From a virus: a stretch of DNA of 44,184 bases. The translations under genes were made by a program, and so were the position numbers. Below, one piece after another: positions 12,619-19,364 of this stretch (position 1 is its first letter; every line of letters starts with the position of its first letter). The DNA lies in IMG/VR virus record IMGVR_UViG_3300042301_001863, positions 1 to 44,184 of that record; one strand, 5' to 3'. Under the pieces are notes generated by a model. That model worked only from the letters and a program-made list of their open reading frames with translations. It was not told where the DNA came from and made no database searches.

Positions 12619-13032
12619 ATGTTCTATTCAATAGCAGATTACGACGAATGGTCCCAAGATTGTTGGGACCAAGCCGGTCATTACACAAAAGATGGCGATT
12701 GCCTATCACCAGCCTGTGGCGCGTACTTTATGGCCGCTCTTGGTAAACGCATCTTTAAATCTATTGACGTTCGTTACACAGATACAGCAATACGTCGATT
12801 CATTAGTGAAGAAGAATCACAAGGAGAGGTAAAAGTTACCGAGGATGAAATCACAAACTTCATTGCTTTAGTACAGTCCGTGTACCACGAACGCACCATA
12901 GAAGAATTTAATGAGGCTATGTGGGAATACATTTGTGACTCTACATACAGCGAGTGGAATGACATATTTAGTGCGCATGACTTAGGTTATGCATGCAAGT
13001 TAGAAGAACCAGAAGGGTGGCCAGTGCCATGA
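12619..13032 (+). CDS. Unknown acidic protein
   Basis: A 137-residue acidic protein with Tyr/Trp/Cys-rich N-terminus (YDEWSQDCWDQAGHYTKDGD) and a helical C-terminal half (EEFNEAMWEYICDSTYSEW). It has a strong AAAGGAGAT ribosome site, suggesting good expression. The stop overlaps the next ATG (ATGA). Unrecognised. Confidence 0.7.
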   Translation: MFYSIADYDEWSQDCWDQAGHYTKDGDCLSPACGAYFMAALGKRIFKSIDVRYTDTAIRRFISEEESQGEVKVTEDEITNFIALVQSVYHERTIEEFNEAMWEYICDSTYSEWNDIFSAHDLGYACKLEEPEGWPVP

Positions 13033-13322
13033 CAGTAGAAGAAATTGATCAAGATCAAGAGAATTTTGAGAACGAGTTGCGATGGCTGCGGGAGAAATAC
13101 CCGCAGTTTTATATTGAAGTATGGGGGCCATACGATTTTGCATTGCAACTTAATCATGATGGATACCCGAATGGAGACGAGCTTGCACAGGCTGCAGCAG
13201 ACAACTGGGATAAATGGGTGGGTGTAGTAGAAGTATTACACGACACATTTGATGCTCATGTTGGGACAAATTGGGATCGGCTTACACAAGCAATAAAGGA
13301 GATAGACCGAGATGGTAAATGA
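13029..13322 (+). CDS. Unknown small acidic protein
   Basis: A 97-residue acidic protein, helical with several Trp (NELRWLREKYPQFYIEVWG). I start it at the coupled ATG (13029) rather than at an earlier in-frame codon inside the preceding gene. It overlaps the next gene by 11 nt. Confidence 0.65.
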   Translation: MTVEEIDQDQENFENELRWLREKYPQFYIEVWGPYDFALQLNHDGYPNGDELAQAAADNWDKWVGVVEVLHDTFDAHVGTNWDRLTQAIKEIDRDGK

Positions 13323-13641
13323 TTACACGCCTGAACACATGACTTTCACTATTCAATCCATCAACACAGAGTGGTGGTACGAGATGATGATGGACATGAT
13401 CCAATACAACGATTGGGTCAAGAATGTACGCACCGTTGAACATACAGATACAAACTGGGTAATAGAGATCATTGATGATGAGTGTGAAACACATCTCATA
13501 TCAGATCTGAATCTATTGGAACACCTGCGTAAATGCTGGTCAATTGGTGATCGTACGTTTTTAGAGCCACAGAATGTTGACTACGACATCATCGACTGCA
13601 TTGTACAGGAGTTGTGCTTTGGTGAGTTAGTTTACGGTTAA
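13312..13641 (+). CDS. Unknown acidic protein
   Basis: A 109-residue acidic protein containing WWYEMMMDMIQYNDWVKNV and VIEIIDDECETHLISDLNLL. AAGGAGA within the previous gene is its ribosome site. It is unrecognised; the charge and composition are similar to its neighbours, as is common in clusters of phage anti-host proteins. Confidence 0.65.
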   Translation: MVNDYTPEHMTFTIQSINTEWWYEMMMDMIQYNDWVKNVRTVEHTDTNWVIEIIDDECETHLISDLNLLEHLRKCWSIGDRTFLEPQNVDYDIIDCIVQELCFGELVYG

Positions 13642-13652
13642 GGAGTAACACA

Positions 13653-14159
13653 ATGCCGAATTGGTGCGATAACACATTTATTGTTTCTGGTGACAACATC
13701 GACGATGTAACAAAATGGCAGACAGAAAACACAACTGCAGATAAACATGGTCTTTACCAAGTAGATTTTAATGGCTCAGTGCCAATGCCAGATGAAGAAG
13801 ATGGCAACAACTGGTACACATGGTCTCTGTCCAACTGGGGGACTAAATGGAATGCATGTTACGGATGCATACTGGAGAGCATTGGTAATGATAACGAGTT
13901 ACGGTATAACTTTGACACAGCATGGGGTCCACCACGAGAGTGGTTCATAACCATGAGCGCAAAGTACCCTAAGCTCAACTTTGCATTGCATTACTCAGAA
14001 CCCGGCATGTGCTTTGCTGGCACTATGAGTAGACAAGATGGTTACTTTGACGAAGTGCAGCGATGTAATGAAGACTTAACTGATGACGACAAAGAAGCAA
14101 TGGGATACACACCATGCGAAGCATGCGGTGGATGGGAAGAAGAATGCATGTGTGACTGA
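13653..14159 (+). CDS. MPNWC-type (Api92/YubB-like) phage protein with zinc ribbon
   Basis: A 168-residue protein starting MPNWCDNTFIVSGD, the hallmark of the Api92/DUF1281 (YubB ferredoxin-like) family of phage and plasmid proteins. The family motif continues with WSLSNWGTKWNA and FDTAWGPPREWF. The C-terminus adds CEACGGWEEECMC, a probable zinc-binding knuckle. AAGGAG lies upstream. The biological role is unknown. It is the last gene of the early block before the promoter/terminator at 14165-14240. Confidence 0.75.
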   Translation: MPNWCDNTFIVSGDNIDDVTKWQTENTTADKHGLYQVDFNGSVPMPDEEDGNNWYTWSLSNWGTKWNACYGCILESIGNDNELRYNFDTAWGPPREWFITMSAKYPKLNFALHYSEPGMCFAGTMSRQDGYFDEVQRCNEDLTDDDKEAMGYTPCEACGGWEEECMCD

Positions 14160-14164
14160 TTACC

Positions 14165-14175
14165 TACGGTATAAT
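14165..14175 (+). promoter_or_regulatory. Promoter -10 motif TACGGTATAAT
   Basis: An exact plus-strand copy of the motif upstream of ssb and tRNA-Leu (here CCTACGGTATAATTA). It sits in the gap between the early block and the replication block. Expected initiation is near 14182. Confidence 0.6.
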
Positions 14176-14196
14176 TAGTCTGGGAATTAACCATAA

Positions 14197-14238
14197 TTTG
14201 TGGAGCGTGAACTGCATTTCAGGCTCCACAAACTTTTT
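14197..14238 (+). terminator. Terminator just downstream of a promoter
   Basis: TTTGTGGAGC / GCTCCACAAA is a perfect 10-bp stem (14197-14206 / 14223-14232) followed by CTTTTT. With the promoter at 14165-14175 it defines a transcript of about 55 nt, either a small RNA or an attenuated leader for the replication genes starting at 14253. Confidence 0.75.
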
Positions 14239-14252
14239 ATCAAGGATTAAAA

Positions 14253-14663
14253 ATGTTATCAAATATCAATGAGATTTTAGACGAGATGGCTCGTACAAGT
14301 GAGTTTGCAGATGGTTGGAAGAAGATAGAAGTTACAGTTGGACCTAACAATATAGTTACATTGTCGTGGCCTTTGTGGAAGCTAAAGATTATTTCGTTTC
14401 GTGTAAACAGCAACGACATTATCAATTGTAAGGATGTGAATACGCTTGCGTTAAACATTGAGGTTCTTGACAACCTCTATGAAGATGGCGATACATATAT
14501 GTGGAAGACAAACCGCAATCCTAATGAACGCAAGTGGGAAGAACTTCAGCGAGCTAAAGTTGCAGATGTAGTAGACGCTTTCCTTGATGGTGCATGGACT
14601 CCACCATGGAAGTGCGGTCATTGTTCAGCTCGTCTATCTGGTAAGTATCAGCCACGCTGGTAA
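14253..14663 (+). CDS. Unknown protein with C-terminal CxxC
   Basis: A 136-residue unrecognised protein. The central segment (NIVTLSWPLWKLKIISFRV) is beta-rich, and the C-terminus has WKCGHCSARLSGKYQPRW, half a zinc ribbon. AAGGA precedes the ATG. Its stop overlaps the next start (TAATG). It is the first gene after the promoter/terminator pair. Confidence 0.7.
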   Translation: MLSNINEILDEMARTSEFADGWKKIEVTVGPNNIVTLSWPLWKLKIISFRVNSNDIINCKDVNTLALNIEVLDNLYEDGDTYMWKTNRNPNERKWEELQRAKVADVVDAFLDGAWTPPWKCGHCSARLSGKYQPRW

Positions 14664-15229
14664 TGCCTAGCATACGCAAGAAATACAATGCGCCAGTAGC
14701 ATATTACGTGCATGCCAATAATGTTGGTGTGCACGTATCTAATAAATACACAGCAAAATTAATATTCGAATTGCTTGTGATCAATGCTAAAGGCAACGAC
14801 ATCATTGAGATGAAAGCAATATTGCCTCCAACTATGTGGCCTAGTTGGTCACGGACGCATATCATTTCTCTCCTCAATGGATGTTGGCATGCATCTCTTA
14901 TTGGAAGATATGTCTACAAAAACAATAAGCTTGTAGATGTTGTTGATTACTCTAGGAGTAACTACAAAACTGATCATTACGAGAGGCATGCAGAGTTTAT
15001 GCATGACGCACTATCTTATGGAGAAAAGCAAACCCTTAATTACATACTATCTACCCCTGAGTTATTAAAGTTAATCATTCAGTCACCAACAGCAGCTAGT
15101 GCCAAAGTGGCGGTGAAGTACTTAAATAAAATAGACAAAACAAATAATGTGCCTCTGTCGCATGTAGTAACTTGCTGGAAATTCCTAAGGTTACAACATG
15201 AAAGACAACGAAAAAATAACACTAACTGA
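14663..15229 (+). CDS. Unknown basic protein
   Basis: A 188-residue basic protein. N-terminal strands (APVAYYVHANNVGVHV) lead to helices, ending in LRLQHERQRKNNTN. Unrecognised. It has no ribosome site of its own and is probably coupled to gene 14253. Its 3' end is overlapped by the small membrane-protein gene at 15198. Confidence 0.65.
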   Translation: MPSIRKKYNAPVAYYVHANNVGVHVSNKYTAKLIFELLVINAKGNDIIEMKAILPPTMWPSWSRTHIISLLNGCWHASLIGRYVYKNNKLVDVVDYSRSNYKTDHYERHAEFMHDALSYGEKQTLNYILSTPELLKLIIQSPTAASAKVAVKYLNKIDKTNNVPLSHVVTCWKFLRLQHERQRKNNTN

Positions 15230-15296
15230 TTCCTGTGTAGTGCCTATACTAGCTACATTATGGTTAATCGCAATAGCACTGTACTTAAATCGGTAA
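15198..15296 (+). CDS. Tiny membrane protein (32 aa)
   Basis: A 32-residue frame with a ribosome site AAGG 7 nt upstream of its ATG. A charged N-terminus (MKDNEKITLTD) is followed by a hydrophobic helix (VVPILATLWLIAIALYL) and NR at the end. It overlaps both neighbours in other frames. The ribosome site and hydrophobic segment favour a real gene, but it could be a chance frame. Confidence 0.5.
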   Translation: MKDNEKITLTDSCVVPILATLWLIAIALYLNR

Positions 15297-15691
15297 GTGA
15301 AAAGCAGCTGCAAGGTTCAATTGTAAGAGCCTTGCAACTGCTTGGATACACTGTTTTTGAAACAGGCAAAACACGTACGAAAGTAGCATGCCCTACTTGT
15401 AAAACTAGGCATTACGCTACAGGCTGGCAAGGTAATACTATTGGCTTACCAGATATCTATGTTCACAACTCTAAATGGAAGACTCCAATTGGAGTTGGCA
15501 TAGAACTAAAAACAACTACAGGAAAGGTACAAGAAAAACAACAAATGTTTGCATCATTGCAAGTAACTTCAATCTGCAGGTCACTTGACGATGTATTAGA
15601 TGTTCTTCATACGGCAGAGTTAGTAATTGGTAGCGAAGACACGATTAAAAAATTAGAGGCGTTTATAAGTAATGAGTACAGACGGTATTAA
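15260..15691 (+). CDS. VRR-NUC nuclease with CxxC insertion
   Basis: A 143-residue VRR-NUC (PD-(D/E)XK superfamily) nuclease. Residues include Glu14/Gln18 in SEKQLQGSIVRAL, GLPDIYV (Asp65), IELK (Glu82, Lys84) and VQEKQ (Gln91), the usual metal-binding and catalytic pattern. CPTC at 44-47 is an inserted zinc-binding-like pair. Phage VRR-NUC proteins act as structure-specific nucleases in recombination or replication. The ATG at 15260 is the only plausible start but has no Shine-Dalgarno; a TATACT box 10 nt upstream would give a nearly leaderless mRNA. Confidence 0.85.
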   Translation: MVNRNSTVLKSVSEKQLQGSIVRALQLLGYTVFETGKTRTKVACPTCKTRHYATGWQGNTIGLPDIYVHNSKWKTPIGVGIELKTTTGKVQEKQQMFASLQVTSICRSLDDVLDVLHTAELVIGSEDTIKKLEAFISNEYRRY

Positions 15692-16358
15692 TAGATTTGA
15701 ATATTTGTTTCCTGTTAAAGAAGAAAATATGGACTACTACGTAGACAAATACTACCTAAGTAAAACATATGTATCTTATGAAATGAGTGATGGTGGAGTT
15801 GATTGGTTTGTCACATCTGTTGGTGACAAGGTATTCATAGAAGCAAACGATGACCCAAATTTCTTCAAGGGCCTTGAACGAGAACCAGTAGAGATATCTT
15901 GGCGAGATTTACTAGAATCATTTAGATCAGTTAGGTACAACGGTGAGTTATATTACATGGCAGGTTGTGATGGTCATGTTCCGGCAAACATATATGGAGC
16001 TGAAGGTAGTCACTTATATCCCAATCCATCAATGCTAATTCATGTACTAATGAAGCCAAGTGTCAATAACCCTAGGCTAACAATTGACTGCAAAACTATT
16101 GATATTGATGGCACTGAGTGTGCATTAATTGGATCTAGCCCACATGAACTAGTGTATTTCTACAACGAGGATGATGGTTACGATTTGTTTGCTGCTATGC
16201 CATTAGGTATTGTGTCGCAATTTTATAAGTATGGATGGATGAATGGCTCTATGTATGACTTACGTATGGCTGTTGCCACATCTAAGGAAGCACTAGCATT
16301 GATGACTGACGATATTAGAGAACGACTTAACGGAGAGAAAGAAGACGATAATGTTTAA
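15672..16358 (+). CDS. Unknown protein, possibly DNA clamp-like or structural
   Basis: A 228-residue acidic protein I do not recognise. It is beta-rich throughout (VSYEMSDGGVDWFVTSVGD, LTIDCKTIDIDGTECALIG, HELVYFYNEDDGYDLFA). This pattern of repeated short strands with helices at FYKYGWMNGSMYDLRMAV could suit a sliding-clamp-like or binding fold, but I have no motif support. It lies between VRR-NUC and the annealing-protein candidate, so a role in DNA processing is likely. Confidence 0.6.
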   Translation: MSTDGINRFEYLFPVKEENMDYYVDKYYLSKTYVSYEMSDGGVDWFVTSVGDKVFIEANDDPNFFKGLEREPVEISWRDLLESFRSVRYNGELYYMAGCDGHVPANIYGAEGSHLYPNPSMLIHVLMKPSVNNPRLTIDCKTIDIDGTECALIGSSPHELVYFYNEDDGYDLFAAMPLGIVSQFYKYGWMNGSMYDLRMAVATSKEALALMTDDIRERLNGEKEDDNV

Positions 16359-16932
16359 CCCACGAGACCACTTTATTAACCTCAAAGGCAAGCAATACCT
16401 ACCAGTTGCAGCTCGTATTGCTTGGTTTAGAGATGAGTGCCCAGATTGGACAGTTAATACGTATGCAGTGCCCGAACTTTCGGGCGCTGACTACTGTACA
16501 TTTGCAGCTGAAATCCTTGATAATAATGGCCGATTAATTGCCAAGGCTCATAAAACAGAACACGAAAAACACTTTGCTGACTATCGTGAAAAAGCGGAGA
16601 CTGGAGCTATAGGTCGTGCTCTTGCATTATGCGGATTTGGTACATTGTTTGCTCAGGAACTTGAAGAGCCTATAGTCAATGGTACTGAGATGCGCATTGT
16701 AGATACTCCACAGCCAGTAAGATCAGCACTTACACCGGGTAAGCAGTTTGCAATGGAATGCAAGCGAATATGGGGATCTGGCATCACCCCATCTGATATG
16801 AAACGCGTGTTCTTTAAGTTAGCTGGACATACAGATACTAGCGATGAGAACCTTAAACTTGTTATTGAGGTATTGGCAGGGTTTAACACACCGGAAGAAG
16901 CAGAGTCGGTGTTCCTAGCAGAGGAGGAATAA
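16351..16932 (+). CDS. Putative single-strand annealing protein (Rad52/Sak-like)
   Basis: A 193-residue protein. Its core YLPVAARIAWFRDECPDW, then HFADYREKAETGAIGRALAL and CGFGTLFAQELEE, belongs to a phage family with the signature EKAETGAIGRAL-FGT; the pattern is reminiscent of Rad52/Sak single-strand annealing proteins. Such proteins pair complementary single strands during phage recombination. The neighbouring VRR-NUC nuclease and Gp157/Gam-like protein support a recombination cassette. C-terminal helices (SDMKRVFFKLAGH) are less conserved. Confidence is moderate because the assignment rests on motif memory and context. Confidence 0.5.
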   Translation: MFNPRDHFINLKGKQYLPVAARIAWFRDECPDWTVNTYAVPELSGADYCTFAAEILDNNGRLIAKAHKTEHEKHFADYREKAETGAIGRALALCGFGTLFAQELEEPIVNGTEMRIVDTPQPVRSALTPGKQFAMECKRIWGSGITPSDMKRVFFKLAGHTDTSDENLKLVIEVLAGFNTPEEAESVFLAEEE

Positions 16933-16933
16933 A

Positions 16934-17515
16934 TTGGATACGACTAAGTTTTTAGATCTAACTAAGTTTGACATTATTGGAGACAGTATTTACGAGATTG
17001 AGACCGGCGAATATGCCGGTCCAGTTGATGGCTGGCTAGGAGAAGAGCTTAAAACAGAAGATGACGTTCTTTTAGCTTTACAGCGTTTACTAAAATACGA
17101 GACTGAATTAAAGGCAGAGCAGCTTGCAATGCAATCAGTGATAGAGCGTTGCAAATCTATGGTTAAAGACAAAGAGCGTAAAGTGTTATGGCTACAGGCA
17201 CGTTATGGCGCACAGATTGCAGACTTTGCTAAATCACAATTGACTGGCAAGTCTAAAACGTGGAAGTGCCCATGGGGTCAAGTGTCATGGCGTACATCAT
17301 CGCCTTTATTCTCTGTGCTTGATGACGAAAAAGCAGCCATGGTTATTCCTCTTAATCTTGATGCCGTCAAAGTAGAAGCCAAGGTATATAAAAGTAAGAT
17401 ACCAAAAGAAATTCAACTCACACTTGTTCAAGAGTATCCAGAGCTATTTAGTATGACTGAAGCATCTGAAAACTTTAGCATAAAGTCATTGACAGCAACG
17501 GATGTAGAGCAGTAA
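16934..17515 (+). CDS. Gp157/Gam-like protein, TTG start
   Basis: A 193-residue protein with a central coiled coil (ETELKAEQLAMQSVIERCKS, about 55-95) followed by a beta-rich domain with KTWKCPWGQVSWRTSSPLFS and IPLNLDAVKVEAKVYKSKI. That layout (helical arm, then K(T/S)-x-x-PxG-x-xxxR) is typical of Siphovirus Gp157 and Mu Gam-type nuclease inhibitors, which protect DNA ends from host RecBCD. The start is TTG with an excellent GAGGAGGAAT ribosome site; no ATG lies nearby in frame. Confidence 0.65.
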   Translation: MDTTKFLDLTKFDIIGDSIYEIETGEYAGPVDGWLGEELKTEDDVLLALQRLLKYETELKAEQLAMQSVIERCKSMVKDKERKVLWLQARYGAQIADFAKSQLTGKSKTWKCPWGQVSWRTSSPLFSVLDDEKAAMVIPLNLDAVKVEAKVYKSKIPKEIQLTLVQEYPELFSMTEASENFSIKSLTATDVEQ

Positions 17516-17524
17516 GATTGCTGT

Positions 17525-17547
17525 GCTCCGTACCAATATCCAACGGA
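17525..17547 (+). other. Hairpin in leader of gene 17617
   Basis: CTCCGT / ACGGAG (17526-17531 / 17543-17548 region) forms a 6-bp stem ahead of the stronger stem at 17564-17594. Together they make an attenuator-like pair. Confidence 0.4.
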
Positions 17548-17563
17548 GTACAACTACCAAATG

Positions 17564-17596
17564 AAGGACCACGGACATCTACCCCGTGGTCCTTTT
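17564..17596 (+). terminator. Terminator-like hairpin with possible 19-codon frame
   Basis: AAGGACCACGG / CCGTGGTCCTT is a perfect 11-bp stem followed by TT then GTTA, so a short T-run. The same stretch holds a 19-codon frame (17561-17620, MKDHGHLPRGPFV...) whose stop overlaps the ATG of gene 17617; whether it is translated is unclear. Confidence 0.5.
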
Positions 17597-17616
17597 GTTA
17601 CAAAGAAAGAAAGAGA

Positions 17617-18219
17617 ATGAGCGACGAATTAGTTTACATAGGAAGCATCCCAGACTCAATTAGCGTTACGGATGTTGGAATCATATTTAATAACGACATT
17701 GAGTTTGATCAATGGCAACGTTTAATGGAAACGCTAAACCAATTAACTACTGCGTTTCAATTTGCCATGGGAGACGCATTAAATTACGGGCAGAAACGAT
17801 ATGGAGAGAAGTATGCACAGGCTATGGATGCTACTGGTTGCGCTTACCAGAGTCTTGCTAACTGGAGCTGGGTTTCTAGCAATGTTCCTATTCATAACCG
17901 CATTGCAGGTATTAGCTGGACTCATCACAGGCTTGTCGCGCATGTGGGAACAGAGCAACAAAAGCAACTCTTAGAATCAGCAAGAAGTCGAAATTTGTCT
18001 GCCGTAGAGTTTGAGCGAGAACTGAAAGGAGAGGACGAGACAGAGAAGAAGCCACTAAAACAAATTACTATTCCAGAGGGCTGGAGCGTAGATGATGCCA
18101 ACAAAGCATTAGAAATGATTAGTTCATACAAAGATGGACTAAACGCATTGTGTGAAGCAATAGAAACTAAAACAGAATCAGTGCAACGATATTGCTCTGA
18201 ATGTCCATATAACAATTAG
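17617..18219 (+). CDS. Helical DNA-metabolism protein of unknown function
   Basis: A 200-residue helical protein. The block FAMGDALNYGQKRYGEKY, then NRIAGISWTHHRLVAH and LLESARSRNLSAVEFERELK, resembles a family seen in actinobacterial and proteobacterial mobile elements next to replication genes, with a helix-turn-helix-like arrangement similar to KorB/ParB-type proteins. The C-terminus ends in CSECPYNN. I cannot name it firmly. The ATG at 17617 is preferred over an upstream GTG/TTG because it follows GAAAGAGA and avoids the hairpin region. Confidence 0.6.
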   Translation: MSDELVYIGSIPDSISVTDVGIIFNNDIEFDQWQRLMETLNQLTTAFQFAMGDALNYGQKRYGEKYAQAMDATGCAYQSLANWSWVSSNVPIHNRIAGISWTHHRLVAHVGTEQQKQLLESARSRNLSAVEFERELKGEDETEKKPLKQITIPEGWSVDDANKALEMISSYKDGLNALCEAIETKTESVQRYCSECPYNN

Positions 18220-18228
18220 AGGTAACAC

Positions 18229-18933
18229 ATGATTACAGTATTTAATGGCAAGTCATTTGGCTTGTCAGGAGAAAAGGCGTCTGGCTTTGTTCAGATAGAT
18301 CGTTTACTCGTTGACCACATTACTACATTCACGCCATCAGGCTTTGTTGTTTTTATGACGTTAGTTATGCATGTTGATAATAATGGTTACTGTTGGCCTA
18401 GCATCAAGCGATTGTGTGAATGCACAGGTTTATCAGAAGCTACAGTAAGGACTGCATTGCACTACCTTACTGGCATGAGGATTAACGACAAGCGCATACT
18501 TGCAGTCAATCCTAGGACTTCTCCTAATGGGAGAACATCTAGTAATGGATACAAGTTGTTTCCTGATTCTGTTAATCATGATGCAGAAATTCAAGTCGTG
18601 ACTTCTGGCTCGACGAAAAAGGAGTTGGCTAAAGAAGAGGACCCAGCGTACACACTCTACAAAGCATTTAAACAGGCTAGATATGGGTTTAATCCTGAAG
18701 CATCAATCACTGACAAAGAGTGGAAGAATGTGCGCTTGACTATATGGCAGATGCATAAAGCAGGTGTAACAGAAGAGCAGGTGCAGGAAAGAGTTAAAGT
18801 ACTTATTGGAAAATGGAGGAATCAAGATATGATTACAGTCCGATCACTGTGGAAGCATTGGGAGACATATGCTAATCCAGAGATTGGTAAATTTTGCAAC
18901 ACTAATACAACTATTGAGGAGTGGTTTAAATGA
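18229..18933 (+). CDS. Winged-helix (HTH_36-like) replication initiation protein
   Basis: A 234-residue protein. Residues about 30-85 (FVVFMTLVMHVDNNGYCWPS, then KRLCECTGLSEATVRTALHY) form a helix-turn-helix of the HTH_36/DnaD-N type, common at the front of phage replisome-organiser proteins. The C-terminal half (DKEWKNVRLTIWQMHKAGV, VLIGKWRNQDMITVRSLWKH) resembles the helical C-terminal region of such proteins. With the next gene and DnaB it should act in origin binding and helicase loading. AGAGG precedes the ATG; the stop overlaps the next start. Confidence 0.75.
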   Translation: MITVFNGKSFGLSGEKASGFVQIDRLLVDHITTFTPSGFVVFMTLVMHVDNNGYCWPSIKRLCECTGLSEATVRTALHYLTGMRINDKRILAVNPRTSPNGRTSSNGYKLFPDSVNHDAEIQVVTSGSTKKELAKEEDPAYTLYKAFKQARYGFNPEASITDKEWKNVRLTIWQMHKAGVTEEQVQERVKVLIGKWRNQDMITVRSLWKHWETYANPEIGKFCNTNTTIEEWFK

Positions 18934-19364
18934 CAGCGACAGATAAATTAATGGCAGTTCTTTCACAGTTACCTAGTTCCATTCAATGGAATGAGACAAG
19001 CCAGACTGTGTATCGGGTGGCGATAGTTGGACTCAGCGATGACGATATTACGTATGGACTTAGGCGGATACTTACACGTGCTAAGTTTCGCCCAACACCG
19101 TCAGAGGTGCTGCTGGCTATAGCAATTACAAAATATGGAGACTATTTACCACAGTCAATCACAAATGATATTTCTGAGGCCATACGGCTCGGTACTCCAT
19201 TACATAAGATGCATCCAACTGTACAAATGGTTGTTGGAAAGACAGGTGGGTTAAAAGCATGGAGAATGGAGCCACCTGTCAAGGGACAACAGTTACAGGA
19301 AGTACTCAATGACGTTTTATTAATGAGGATAACGGATCACATAGATGAGCAACGTGCAGAATAA
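18930..19364 (+). CDS. Unknown protein, possible helicase-loading partner
   Basis: A 144-residue helical protein placed between the winged-helix initiator and DnaB helicase, a position often held by helicase loaders. It shows SDDDITYGLRRILTRAKFRP and DYLPQSITNDISEAIRLGT but no Walker motif, so it is not a DnaC-type ATPase. The overlap with dnaB (20 nt) and strong GAGGAG site point to coordinated expression. Function is inferred only from context. Confidence 0.65.
   Translation: MTATDKLMAVLSQLPSSIQWNETSQTVYRVAIVGLSDDDITYGLRRILTRAKFRPTPSEVLLAIAITKYGDYLPQSITNDISEAIRLGTPLHKMHPTVQMVVGKTGGLKAWRMEPPVKGQQLQEVLNDVLLMRITDHIDEQRAE

Noticed and set aside
13900-13910. TACGGTATAAC, a 10/11 match to the promoter motif
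   Set aside because: It lies inside the MPNWC-type gene in codons for LRYN and lacks the last T; probably chance.
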